From Bacteroidales bacterium (lineage in GTDB: Bacteria > Bacteroidota > Bacteroidia > Bacteroidales > Paludibacteraceae), in contig SUXE01000010.1 in NCBI GenBank assembly GCA_015061115.1, forward strand, positions 1-56,643: DNA of 56,643 nt. The letters are read 5' to 3'. Positions 42,059 to 51,398 of the stretch are shown one piece after another. Within the stretch, counting starts at the first letter, position 1; each line of letters opens with the position of its first letter. The notes below the pieces were generated by a model. The model was given only the letters and a program-made list of their open reading frames with translations. It did not search any database and was not told where the DNA came from. The position numbers and the translations under genes were made by a program.

Positions 42059-42526
42059 ATGAAAACACATTTACTATTTTCAGTAGCTGTGGTTTTGCTT
42101 TGTGTGCATGCCAATGCAGCGAATTCCCTTAAGGTGCTTCTAAAAAGCCAGGAAGCAATCACGTATGTTTTGACAGAAAAACCAGTTTACTGGACTTCTG
42201 CAAATACACTTTTTGTCAAATCATCGGGTTTGTCTCAGGAGTTTGACCTTGATGATGTGGAGAAGATCTCTTTTAGTGATAGTGCAAGTGGTGTTGAATC
42301 TGTTAACTCAGACGACACTTCGGTCTATCCGTCTCTTGCGACCGACGCCATTTTCGTTTCTGCTCCTTCTGCTTCTGAAGTGGAGGTATATGGAGATGAA
42401 GGATATTTGATGAGTAAAACACAAATATCTGGTTCTGACGATGTTAAGATTAATGTCAGCAGTTGGGCACCGGGTGTGTATATTATCAAAGTGAATGCGA
42501 AACCCTTCAAAATTATCAAGAAATGA
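42059..42526 (+). CDS. Secreted protein with type IX sorting-like C-terminal domain
   Basis: A 155-residue exported protein: signal peptide (about residues 1-20), a short N-terminal domain ending in the recurrent DDVEKISFSD strand, and a C-terminal region (about 88-155, SVYPSLATDAIFVSAPSASE to the end VNAKPFKIIKK) with the layout of a type IX secretion type A sorting domain. It is little more than a sorting domain with a small head. Its stop overlaps the next ATG (ATGA), so it is coupled to the CotH-like gene. Confidence 0.7.
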   Translation: MKTHLLFSVAVVLLCVHANAANSLKVLLKSQEAITYVLTEKPVYWTSANTLFVKSSGLSQEFDLDDVEKISFSDSASGVESVNSDDTSVYPSLATDAIFVSAPSASEVEVYGDEGYLMSKTQISGSDDVKINVSSWAPGVYIIKVNAKPFKIIKK

Positions 42527-44052
42527 AAAGACTTTTACTTACTTTTTCAGCTTGTGTTCCTCTTCTTGCTCTTTCGCAAGGAGATGTTAAGGTGACTTTT
42601 ACAAACAATAAAACAATTTCGCTTCCTATGGAGGCTGTCGACTCTATGCAGAGCGACCCAACACAGCAGACGATTCACATGTCTTATTCGTCGGATGATG
42701 TGAAAAAGATATCTTTTTCGGAAACTGTTTCTGAGAGTGATGTTGATTTGAAGGCTAGTGATAAAGCACAGCCTTTCAATCAGCTTTTCTCAATGTCGAC
42801 AGGATATAAATATGTTGTTTCTTTTGCAGACGGTGCAAATCCGATTGTCCCATTTCCGCCTAAGACAGAATCATTTGTTCCATCATTCTCTACATCTGGC
42901 TCATACATATTTATAAATGGCAAGGTGTGGAAAGAGGGCGACGAGGTCAAAATTGGTAAAAATATAGAGGTGAAAGTGGTGGCTTATAATGGTGATGTCC
43001 GCACTTATCATTTTGACGCTGTCATTCCGTCTTGCCCTGTCATTGAAATCAAAACCAATGGACTTCTTTCTGGAGATTGGTCGGATCTGAAATCAATCTC
43101 AGTTGACGGAAAGGCTTTGGACGCATGTAAAATCAAAGCTAAAGGTGGAAACTATAATTCGAGTGAGAAGAATAGTTTCAATATCAAATTCGATAGCAAA
43201 CAGGAGATTCTCAATATCACCAAAAACAAACGCTGGACTCTTGAAGCCAATGCTGGCGACTTTGCCTGCATACGTGCGTTGCTTGGCTACAACATCGCTA
43301 GCCGTGTCAGTGGATCGTGGAATCCACAGGCAAAAGAGGTGGTTCTTATGGTCGATGACGCATATATGGGCTTTTACTTGATTTCCGAGCAGCCACGTGT
43401 CTGCAAGGGAAGAGTGGAGAGCGGAATGGTGATGTGTATCGAAGACGCTCCGGATGAAGGTGACGATTTCTTCAAAAGCCGACTTTTCAATTCCGTCTTT
43501 ATTATGAAGGATCCTGAAACAGGTGTCGACGGTGCAAAACTTGTGCGTACACGTGAAGTGATGGAGAAACTTGAGCAGGCGATCGCTGATAAGAAGTGGA
43601 GCCAGGTGCACGATATGCTCGACATTGAGAGTGTGGCAGAATGGACTGTGGTGAATGAAATTGCCAAAAACGACAAATCGTTCGCAAGCGACACATATAT
43701 ATATATCGACGACGACAAAAAGATTCATTTTATCCCGTCTACCCAATCAGCAAAGGCATTCAATGCTGATTCCGATGCGGAGGGATTCACAGCCTATGAT
43801 AGAAACTGGCTTACTTTGTTGAAAGATGATTCAGATTTCAATTCTGCGTTGAAGAAGGCGTTTGAGAAAGTCTTGAAGGCAGAGTCTGAGATCCTTTCTT
43901 GGATAGACAAGACATCTGACCAGAATGTCGGTGATGCCCTAGCCAACTCTTATTCATCATCTTTTAATAGTGAGACTTACAAAAATGAGATTGCTGATCT
44001 GAAGGATTGGTTGTCGGCAAGAATCAAATGGTTGTCAAGCGAGTGGAAATAA
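42523..44052 (+). CDS. CotH-like secreted protein, active site degenerate
   Basis: A 509-residue exported protein (start set at the ATG overlapping the upstream stop; signal peptide MKRLLLTFSACVPLLALS). A beta domain (about residues 85-180) is followed by a CotH-type kinase fold: CKIKAKGGNYNSSEKNSFNI, KNKRWTLEANAGD, LMVDDAYMGFYLISEQPRV. Where active CotH proteins have a WDFD motif this one has FIPSTQSAKAF, and the GRGNSTW motif is AKGGNYN, so it is probably inactive as a kinase. The last ~70 residues are helical and end KWLSSEWK. No sorting tail is visible. Confidence 0.75.
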   Translation: MKRLLLTFSACVPLLALSQGDVKVTFTNNKTISLPMEAVDSMQSDPTQQTIHMSYSSDDVKKISFSETVSESDVDLKASDKAQPFNQLFSMSTGYKYVVSFADGANPIVPFPPKTESFVPSFSTSGSYIFINGKVWKEGDEVKIGKNIEVKVVAYNGDVRTYHFDAVIPSCPVIEIKTNGLLSGDWSDLKSISVDGKALDACKIKAKGGNYNSSEKNSFNIKFDSKQEILNITKNKRWTLEANAGDFACIRALLGYNIASRVSGSWNPQAKEVVLMVDDAYMGFYLISEQPRVCKGRVESGMVMCIEDAPDEGDDFFKSRLFNSVFIMKDPETGVDGAKLVRTREVMEKLEQAIADKKWSQVHDMLDIESVAEWTVVNEIAKNDKSFASDTYIYIDDDKKIHFIPSTQSAKAFNADSDAEGFTAYDRNWLTLLKDDSDFNSALKKAFEKVLKAESEILSWIDKTSDQNVGDALANSYSSSFNSETYKNEIADLKDWLSARIKWLSSEWK

Positions 44053-44070
44053 CGGATAAATGAAACGATC

Positions 44071-47000
44071 ATGAAAAAAACAATATATGCTATAGCCTCG
44101 CTACTTTCAGTGGCTGGCTTAATACAAGGTCAAACTGTTGATTTTGGTAGTGATAGTTATAATGTTGGCAATGTCAGCAATTTTAACGTAGATGGGAAAA
44201 CACAGTCGTTCGACTTGACATATCCAATTTCAGAAATGAAGGATATAACATTTTCCCGTAATGCCATAGATTTCAACAAGGCTGACAAAAAGACATCTGG
44301 AAATGAGATCAAATGGCTGTCATTCTATGTTGATGGCAATAATGGCACAATCCTGGATTATACGGATGGCACAATCAGTGGAGATGAGATCAGTGTCTTC
44401 ATCCCTTATTATGAGGGTGGCGCTATCAAAGCCTCTTTCGGAGCGACGGGAAAGGTTTTCGTCAATGGCATACAGCAAAAGAGTGGAGTAAGCAGCAATG
44501 TCTACAATGGAAATGTTGAGTACAAGGTTGTGGATGACGAGGGCAATATCCATACCTACATTGTGAAGGTCTACAACAGTGGTCTGCCGATCATCCGTAT
44601 AGAGGCTCCTGCAGATATGGCATCAAAGGTATGGAATGGAGAATATCCATTGACTCTGACATCAGCCAAGGGTGAGACACTTGCTCAAATCACAGCTGAG
44701 GTAAAGCCGAAAGGTGGACAAAATTCCGCGTCGAAACGAGATTTCAATATCAAGTGTAGCAAGAAAACAGCGTTTGTCGACATGGCTAAAAACAAACGTT
44801 GGGTTCTCCTTTCTAATGCAGATGACGCATCTATGCTACGCGCTAAGGCGGGATTTGTGCTTGGAAAAGAGTTGACGGGAATGTCGTGGACACCATCGTC
44901 TGAATATGTGGAGGTGGTGATGGGCGACAAGCATCTCGGCACATACTTGCTTTGTGAGCAGATACGTGTGTCAGAAGGAAGAGTGAAGGAAGACGCAGTG
45001 TGGGAAATCACAGATGATATTGAGGCAGATGATGAGTGGTTCGTATCAGATAAGGGAACAAAGGTTCGTTTGGTAGACTCGGCTGAGGATGACGCGTCGA
45101 AGGAGATGGAAAAAGCGAAAACCGCTGTCAACAAATTTGAGTCTGCTCTTTACGGTGGCAAATCGTTTGATTCCTACATAGATGAGAACAGTTTCGTCGA
45201 CTGGATTTGGGCTAATGAGATATGCAAAAATGAACACTTATTTAAGAAGGATTGCTATTTCCGTATCACTTCTGACGGAAAAATAGCGATGTCTCCTATC
45301 TTTTCAAATGAAAAATGGCTCGGCAACAACGGACAGTCGTACGAAGGTTTCTCAACAATCAATAGCGGATGGTGTGAAAAGATGATGCAGGATGTGGATT
45401 TCTCATCGGCAGTCTGCAACCGTTTCAAGGAGATTGCCTCTACAGAGAGTGTGATCACATCGGCAATAGAGGAGTATAAAGATTTGATTTCAGCCTCAGC
45501 TGAATCAGATGCTGCATTGTGGAGCAGCAAGAGCAGTCTTAGCAATGAAGCCTCATCGCTATCATCTTGGATTAAAAAGAGATATTCATGGTTGTCGTCT
45601 ATGAGCGACGGAATTTGCAAGTGCGCCAAGGCAGACAAAGCCTCAAGCAACAATGAGATCAAGTCGTTCAGCATCAAAAAGAATAGCAATGGAAAAGCTC
45701 TGCTTGAGGATTACGATGCGACAATCGCAAACGACAGTGTGAAGATATTCGTGCCTTATTTGGTAAACTTCAATCTTAAGGCGGATTTCTCTGTAGCGAA
45801 CGGAGCTAAAGTATACTGCAATGGTGAGGAGATAGAGAGTGGAAAGAGCACCGTCTACTACCTTAAACCACAGCAGTTCAAAGTGGTATCGAGCAACGGT
45901 GATGTACGCACATACACAGTATGCATCTACAACAGCGGTTTGCCAGTGATATATCTCAATACACAGGGAAACAAAACTATCTCAGACAAAAAAACATGGC
46001 TTGATAATACAGAATTCACTGTATATGAAGCAGATGGAACAGTAAACTATGATGCTGCACCAGATATGGCTCAGGTGAAGGGACGTGGAAATTCAACTTG
46101 GGACGCTACACAAGAAAAACGTCCGTATGCTGTGAAGCTCAACAAGAAGTCTCGCATCTTGGGAATGCTTGAGCATAAGCGTTGGGTGTTGATGGCTAAC
46201 TATTACGACGCCACTTTCTTCCGCAATACAATGTCGAATTATCTTGGCAAGAGATTCACAAATCAGGATTGGGTGCCAAGCGGATTCAATGCGGAACTTG
46301 TGCTTAACGGTGCTCACAAAGGAAACTATTATTTCTGTGAACAGGCTAAGATCAACGACAATCGTGTTCATGGAGAATTCCTGATTGAGGCTGATATCAA
46401 GGCAGGATTGGGCAACGGAGCGATAGAAGGTCCGAAATCACATAATGCTTTCTTCACTAAGGATCCGGAGTTGCAGCAAAATTCTTCTGATTATAATCGT
46501 GTGAAAGACATTATCGATAAGTTTGAATCAGCACTTTATAGTGCCAACTACAGTGCTTTGGAGCAGTTGATAGATTTGGAAAGTTTTGTTGATTGGTATT
46601 TGATCAAGGAATGGTCACGTGACGTCGATGGAAATATGCATACAAGTTGTTATTTCACAATCATGGAAGACGGTACGATTAAGATGGGTCCGATGTGGGA
46701 TTTCGACCTTGCGTGGGGAGGCAATCCATTGGCTGGCAAGGGACAAAGCTATAATTCAGTAGATGGATACTACATCACAACCAATCCAATCTCACAACCT
46801 AGAGGTGCTACATGTACAAGCTGGTTTGGCGAGTTCATCAAGATGCCAGCATTCAAAAAGATGTTGAAAGAGAAAGTAATCGAGATCAATTCACACATGG
46901 ATGAGATTCTTGCCTATATCGATGAGAACACTGAATATCTTCTATTGTCTGCCACAGCCAACAAGGTTGGTATGGGAGAAGGAGGAATGTTTGGTATGTT

Positions 47001-47163
47001 CGGCGGCGGTGGCGGCTGGGGTGGCGGCTGGCCAGGTGGCGGTGGCCAGGGTTCGTCATCAAGTGCTACGACACCAGAGTCTTACCGAAAGAGTATGGGA
47101 GAGTTGAAAGACTACGTCAAGTCTCGTATGCAATGGTTTTTGAATGAAGTAAATAAGTTTTAA
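44071..47163 (+). CDS. Large secreted protein with two CotH domains
   Basis: A 1030-residue exported protein (signal peptide about residues 1-20). The first CotH-like domain (about 170-510) is degenerate: VKPKGGQNSASKRDFNI and MSPIFSNEKWLG replace the canonical motifs. The second (about 620-1010) is canonical: VKGRGNSTWDATQEKRPYAV, HKRWVLMANYYD, GNYYFCEQAKI and WDFDLAWGG with Asp877 and Asp879. CotH proteins are atypical kinases that phosphorylate secreted or spore-coat proteins. A glycine-rich insert (about 974-993) sits before the C-terminal helix. Partners in the transcript are the two preceding secreted proteins. Confidence 0.83.
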   Translation: MKKTIYAIASLLSVAGLIQGQTVDFGSDSYNVGNVSNFNVDGKTQSFDLTYPISEMKDITFSRNAIDFNKADKKTSGNEIKWLSFYVDGNNGTILDYTDGTISGDEISVFIPYYEGGAIKASFGATGKVFVNGIQQKSGVSSNVYNGNVEYKVVDDEGNIHTYIVKVYNSGLPIIRIEAPADMASKVWNGEYPLTLTSAKGETLAQITAEVKPKGGQNSASKRDFNIKCSKKTAFVDMAKNKRWVLLSNADDASMLRAKAGFVLGKELTGMSWTPSSEYVEVVMGDKHLGTYLLCEQIRVSEGRVKEDAVWEITDDIEADDEWFVSDKGTKVRLVDSAEDDASKEMEKAKTAVNKFESALYGGKSFDSYIDENSFVDWIWANEICKNEHLFKKDCYFRITSDGKIAMSPIFSNEKWLGNNGQSYEGFSTINSGWCEKMMQDVDFSSAVCNRFKEIASTESVITSAIEEYKDLISASAESDAALWSSKSSLSNEASSLSSWIKKRYSWLSSMSDGICKCAKADKASSNNEIKSFSIKKNSNGKALLEDYDATIANDSVKIFVPYLVNFNLKADFSVANGAKVYCNGEEIESGKSTVYYLKPQQFKVVSSNGDVRTYTVCIYNSGLPVIYLNTQGNKTISDKKTWLDNTEFTVYEADGTVNYDAAPDMAQVKGRGNSTWDATQEKRPYAVKLNKKSRILGMLEHKRWVLMANYYDATFFRNTMSNYLGKRFTNQDWVPSGFNAELVLNGAHKGNYYFCEQAKINDNRVHGEFLIEADIKAGLGNGAIEGPKSHNAFFTKDPELQQNSSDYNRVKDIIDKFESALYSANYSALEQLIDLESFVDWYLIKEWSRDVDGNMHTSCYFTIMEDGTIKMGPMWDFDLAWGGNPLAGKGQSYNSVDGYYITTNPISQPRGATCTSWFGEFIKMPAFKKMLKEKVIEINSHMDEILAYIDENTEYLLLSATANKVGMGEGGMFGMFGGGGGWGGGWPGGGGQGSSSSATTPESYRKSMGELKDYVKSRMQWFLNEVNKF

Positions 47164-47169
47164 ATAATT

Positions 47170-47203
47170 AATATAGCCGTGGGTGTGAACTCACGGCTAT
47201 ATT
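47170..47203 (+). terminator. Terminator after the CotH cluster
   Basis: AATATAGCCGTG (47170-47181) pairs with CACGGCTATATT (47192-47203), loop 10 nt, 7 nt after the stop codon. No T tract follows, so efficiency is uncertain. Confidence 0.7.
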
Positions 47204-47328
47204 ATGCATTATGATTTTCCCAATTAGTATTGATATTTGTATTCTATTATGAAAATACAGGTTTGTCAGAATGACGTTTCGGGAAACTTCTATATATTAG
47301 CGAACATAAACTGAAAACTTGGGATAGC

Positions 47329-49755
47329 ATGAAAAATAAAATTACAAAACACATCTTTGCTTTACTGTTAGGTTCATTAGGATTGAGCACAGTGCAAGCC
47401 GGAGACAACCGTGGTCTGTGGGCCTGCTCGGATGGCGATGTATTCGTGAGCTGGCGTATGCGTGCAACGGATTCTCCGAAATCTACGACATATAATTTGT
47501 ACGCGGATGGAAACCTTGTGTTTTCATCGAAGGATCGTACCAACACAAAACTTTCGTCTAATTATGCCAAATCAACTTTCTCACTTGAGGTTTTGAATAA
47601 GGCGGGCGACGTGATTGACTCTCAGTCTGGAATAAGGGTGGATGCGTATCCATACCATCATATCAAACTTAACCATCCTGGCTCATACAGATTGCCTTCA
47701 GGGGATAATGTTACGTATGCACCATACGATTGTTCTGCCTATGATATGGATGGCGACGGTGAGCAGGAGATCATCATGTGCTGGTCGGCTGGTGAGGGAG
47801 CGTTGGCAACTCCTACAGCTCCTCCTATTTTGGATTGTTTGAAATTGGACGGCACATTGGTATGGAGAATCAATCTTGGACCGAATATTTTGAGTGGATG
47901 CCGTTTCTCTTTCCTTTGTTATGATTTTGATGGCGACGGTTATGGAGAGTTGATCACTAAGACAGCTCCTGGATCGAAGGATGGAAAGGGTAATTACATC
48001 AGTAAGGGTGCGGCAGCAGGATCTAATCCAAACCACTCTTCAATCAATGGATCGGGTGTGATTACAGATGGTGGTCCTGAATGGATCACATGTTATAGTG
48101 GAAAGGATGGATCAGAGTTGGCGACAATCGACTACTGGCCATACTTTAATATCCAGTCGGATTGGGATGATCGACCAAACAACACGGATGGCAGCACTTA
48201 CGGACACCGTGGCAACTGGCTTAAGGGTTGTGTGGCATTCCTTGATGTGAATGGAAAGGCTACTCCATGTGCTGTGACTACACGTGGAATCTATACCTAC
48301 TCGTATGCTGCGGCATACACGTGGGATGGTCAGACATTGAGCACTTTATGGAGACATACATCTGACAGAGCAGGTCAGGGAATCTATGGACAGGGAGCGC
48401 ATAGTGTCACTTGTGGCGACGTGGATAATGACGGATTTGATGAGATTATCGTCGGTGCGGCATGTCTTGACCACAATGGACAATTGCTTTGGAGCTCAGG
48501 TTTGGGTCATGGAGACGCCACTCATTTGGGTGAGTTCGATCCGTCGAATGATGGTTTGGAATATTTCATGATCACAGAGGAGTCGACAGCTATATACGAC
48601 TGTGCTTTGCTTGATGCCCGTACAGGAAGAGTGATGTTCTCTAAGGCTCAGACAGGAGGAGATACAGGAAGAGGATTGATTCTCGATTGCGACAGCACAT
48701 ACGATGGAGCGGAGGCGATGGAGTGGAGTTGTGACAATATCTTCACATGTAAAGGAAAGGAGTTTGCTAAATGGCATACAGGAAGCACAAACAGCAGTTC
48801 AATCAACGGACGTATTTTTTGGGATGGCGATTTGCTTGAGGAGTATACAGACCGTGGACATGTCGACAAATGGGATAATGTAGGAAAGACATGGTCTCGT
48901 CAATACACATTCGGATACAATATCATGGTGAACGGAACAAAGGTGCAGTGGGGTGCCAACACCAACAATGCGACCAAGTACAATCCATGTCTGCAGGCCG
49001 ACCTTGTGGGAGACTGGCGTGAGGAGTCTGTGTTCTGGACAGAACAGAACGGTCAGTATTATCTCACCGTCTACACGACAACAATACCAAGTGACTACAA
49101 ACTTCCTTGGCTGCGTGATGATCATGTCTACGATATGGCTGTGGCATGGCAGCATTGCGGTTACAACCAGCCACCTCATTTGGGTTACAGCCCTGTGGAG
49201 TACTACAAAAATCTCCGCAATATGGTTGAGCCTACTCTGACAAAGCATGGAGGTGGATCAAGCAAGCAGACAGTGTATGTCAATAATCCTATCGGTGACT
49301 ATTATTTGACATGGGATGGGGCGTCTACCGTCAACATCACTTGGGAACCGAATGTTCCTGAGGGAATAGAGATAAGGATAGATCAAGCCACTAAGAACAT
49401 CTATTTCAGTGGTACGCCTACTGTAGAAGGAAAGTATAATTGGACAGTCACGACAGTTAGCGACGCGGAGACGGAAGCCACATATACAGGCTATATAGAG
49501 GTGAAGGATCCGACAGATGTGACAGACGTGAATGCGGCAAAACAGTCGGTTTATCCTAACCCAACGGCGGGAGATCTGTATATCAGCGACGCAGATGGCA
49601 ACCTCTATGAAGGAATTGTTACCGTCTACGATATCAATGGCAGAGTAGTGATGGAAAAAACTGTTGCTGGCGGATATTTGAATCTGAGTCCACTTTCATC
49701 CGATATTTATAATGTGGTGGTGAAAGATGCTGAGTATAAGATCAAGAAGAAATAA
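47329..49755 (+). CDS. Rhamnogalacturonan lyase (PL11) with type IX sorting tail
   Basis: An 808-residue secreted enzyme of polysaccharide lyase family 11, cleaving the rhamnogalacturonan I backbone of pectin by beta-elimination. After a signal peptide (about residues 1-24) an N-terminal beta domain starts DNRGLWACSDGDVFVSWR. The eight-bladed propeller carries several calcium-binding DxDxDG motifs (DMDGDGEQE, DFDGDGYGE, DVDNDGFDE). The middle has LVGDWREESVFW and YDMAVAWQHCGYNQPPHLG. A C-terminal Ig-like segment and a type IX sorting domain (SVYPNPTAGDLYISDADGN to KIKKK) follow. Outside export by the type IX system is inferred. No other pectin genes flank it. Confidence 0.9.
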   Translation: MKNKITKHIFALLLGSLGLSTVQAGDNRGLWACSDGDVFVSWRMRATDSPKSTTYNLYADGNLVFSSKDRTNTKLSSNYAKSTFSLEVLNKAGDVIDSQSGIRVDAYPYHHIKLNHPGSYRLPSGDNVTYAPYDCSAYDMDGDGEQEIIMCWSAGEGALATPTAPPILDCLKLDGTLVWRINLGPNILSGCRFSFLCYDFDGDGYGELITKTAPGSKDGKGNYISKGAAAGSNPNHSSINGSGVITDGGPEWITCYSGKDGSELATIDYWPYFNIQSDWDDRPNNTDGSTYGHRGNWLKGCVAFLDVNGKATPCAVTTRGIYTYSYAAAYTWDGQTLSTLWRHTSDRAGQGIYGQGAHSVTCGDVDNDGFDEIIVGAACLDHNGQLLWSSGLGHGDATHLGEFDPSNDGLEYFMITEESTAIYDCALLDARTGRVMFSKAQTGGDTGRGLILDCDSTYDGAEAMEWSCDNIFTCKGKEFAKWHTGSTNSSSINGRIFWDGDLLEEYTDRGHVDKWDNVGKTWSRQYTFGYNIMVNGTKVQWGANTNNATKYNPCLQADLVGDWREESVFWTEQNGQYYLTVYTTTIPSDYKLPWLRDDHVYDMAVAWQHCGYNQPPHLGYSPVEYYKNLRNMVEPTLTKHGGGSSKQTVYVNNPIGDYYLTWDGASTVNITWEPNVPEGIEIRIDQATKNIYFSGTPTVEGKYNWTVTTVSDAETEATYTGYIEVKDPTDVTDVNAAKQSVYPNPTAGDLYISDADGNLYEGIVTVYDINGRVVMEKTVAGGYLNLSPLSSDIYNVVVKDAEYKIKKK

Positions 49756-49766
49756 AACATAAAACG

Positions 49767-49793
49767 TAGGGGCAGGTTTCAAACCTGCCCCTA
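49767..49793. repeat. REP-like palindrome/terminator (GGGGCAGGTTT family)
   Basis: TAGGGGCAGGTTT-C-AAACCTGCCCCTA, 13-bp arms, followed by TTTTATTTT. It lies between convergent genes and probably terminates the PL11 transcript; close relative at 6223-6243. Confidence 0.75.
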
Positions 49794-49800
49794 TTTTATT

Positions 49801-50556
49801 TTACATACTGGCAATCACACGAGCGTACGCATCATTGATCTTTGCCATTTGAGCTTCGCAAGATTTATTATTGGCGTTTTGTGGAAGATCTGGGTGATAT
49901 TGAAGAGCCAAAGCATGGTAGGCTTTTTGGATTTCCTGTTTTGAGGCTCCGATTGACACACCAAGAATGTCGTAGTATTGTTGGAGCAGAGACGATGACG
50001 TTGAGGAAGAATATTCTTTTTTGGTTTCGTTGTCGTAATATTTTGAGTAGTCGTCATACTCCGTACGTAAAGGAGAATAGTATCTTACAAAATAATCATA
50101 GCTTCTTTTGTTCAGATTCAGTTTGTCCATCATATCTATGATATAATACCATTCGGCGTTTTTTATTCCGTCGCCTTCAGCGGCAAGACTGAACAAAAGG
50201 CGTATCAGATTTTGACGGAAAAGGAGATTCTTATTTTTTATGATAAAATTGTAATCAATAGCAGTGTTTGGCTTGATGTTTTTTGAACGCCAAATCACTT
50301 TGTTTGCGAAAGAGTCCGCTTCAGACCAAAGGATGGCAGATTGTTTGTTGTAATCTGGAAATTGATTTTTATAAAACGACTTCAAAAGTTCGTAAGTGTG
50401 TTTACTCCTCACTGCATTTTGAAGCAACAATGCGATTATAGAGCAAGATAAGTCTTTGATTTTGGACTTTTTTTGAGTTTCTTTTATTGATATTACAATG
50501 ATAGTTATGCCTATGGACACAAGCAACAAACACAATATTATTTCAAACCATTCCAT
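49801..50556 (-). CDS. Membrane-anchored DnaJ-domain protein (DjlA-like)
   Basis: A 251-residue protein with an N-terminal transmembrane helix (about residues 3-25), a central helical TerB-like region ([20 protein letters not shown], about 110-160) and a C-terminal J domain (about 190-251) with the essential HPD at 221-223. DjlA-type proteins are membrane-tethered co-chaperones that stimulate Hsp70 (DnaK). It starts 3 nt after the stop of the transglutaminase-like gene, forming a two-gene unit. Confidence 0.83.
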   Translation of the reverse strand: MEWFEIILCLLLVSIGITIIVISIKETQKKSKIKDLSCSIIALLLQNAVRSKHTYELLKSFYKNQFPDYNKQSAILWSEADSFANKVIWRSKNIKPNTAIDYNFIIKNKNLLFRQNLIRLLFSLAAEGDGIKNAEWYYIIDMMDKLNLNKRSYDYFVRYYSPLRTEYDDYSKYYDNETKKEYSSSTSSSLLQQYYDILGVSIGASKQEIQKAYHALALQYHPDLPQNANNKSCEAQMAKINDAYARVIASM

Positions 50557-50559
50557 ACT

Positions 50560-51363
50560 TTATCCTCTAAGCTCAATCTTGATTTCAAAATCTTTCACAG
50601 TGAAGTTGGGAGATATGCCTCCTATTCTGAAATTGTCGGAAGTTGTTTCGCAGTAGACGTATTTGCGTCCTTCATATTCTGTCACGACGGTGCTCATGGA
50701 ATTTTGTAGCAGTGCTTTCCAACGTTCGTCGTATTCTATGCAGATAGCGGCATGCTCAAGTTTGTAGGAGATGAGAAACAGCACGTTATAGCCCATCAGA
50801 TGGAACAGGGTGGCGGCCAGGAAGGATTTGCAGTCGCAGTCGCCATGTCTGTCGTATAATGTTTCGTCTGGGAAACGGATGTACTCTTTGGGGTATTGGA
50901 TTTCTGCGCAGTCGTGGTCGTAATTATATTTCACATTAGGTTCCTGAACGAAGTCCAAAACGAATTGCAGTTTGTCGAGTTCATCGATACGGTTTTTGCT
51001 GCACTCACGGTTGATGTATTTGACGATCTCCGCGGTATGCATCAGTGTGCGAGGATGGTTGAGCATGTAGAAATACATTTTCCGCAGATTGCTTTCCACT
51101 CCATAGGTGTTGTTGAATGTAGCGAACGGATTGTTCATTCGCTGCTCTTTTATTTCGTCAGGGTTGAATCGCAGAGTCAGATGACCTTTAAGTTTGGTCT
51201 TTCTTGCAGAGTCTAATTTCCAACTGTAGGTGATGCTTTCTTTCTCATTGTCACCATATTCATTCAATAAAGATGTCGCCTCTTTCACCTTCTTATCTTT
51301 GGACAAGATAGTTCTGATGAGAAAAATGATAATTACTGCCTGTAGGATTATGATGAATTCCAT
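50560..51363 (-). CDS. Membrane-anchored transglutaminase-like protein
   Basis: A 267-residue protein with an N-terminal transmembrane helix (about residues 2-20) and a transglutaminase-like cysteine protease fold. The catalytic triad is recognisable as Cys176 (RHGDCDCKSF), His204 (LEHAAICIE) and Glu239 (YVYCETTS). Such domains act as peptidases or amidases, or as crosslinking enzymes; the substrate is unknown. It is the first gene of a pair with the J-domain protein, and the pairing suggests a shared membrane-associated process. Confidence 0.78.
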   Translation of the reverse strand: MEFIIILQAVIIIFLIRTILSKDKKVKEATSLLNEYGDNEKESITYSWKLDSARKTKLKGHLTLRFNPDEIKEQRMNNPFATFNNTYGVESNLRKMYFYMLNHPRTLMHTAEIVKYINRECSKNRIDELDKLQFVLDFVQEPNVKYNYDHDCAEIQYPKEYIRFPDETLYDRHGDCDCKSFLAATLFHLMGYNVLFLISYKLEHAAICIEYDERWKALLQNSMSTVVTEYEGRKYVYCETTSDNFRIGGISPNFTVKDFEIKIELRG

Positions 51364-51398
51364 AGATTCTAAAGTTGTTTGAGCAAAGATAGTAAAAA

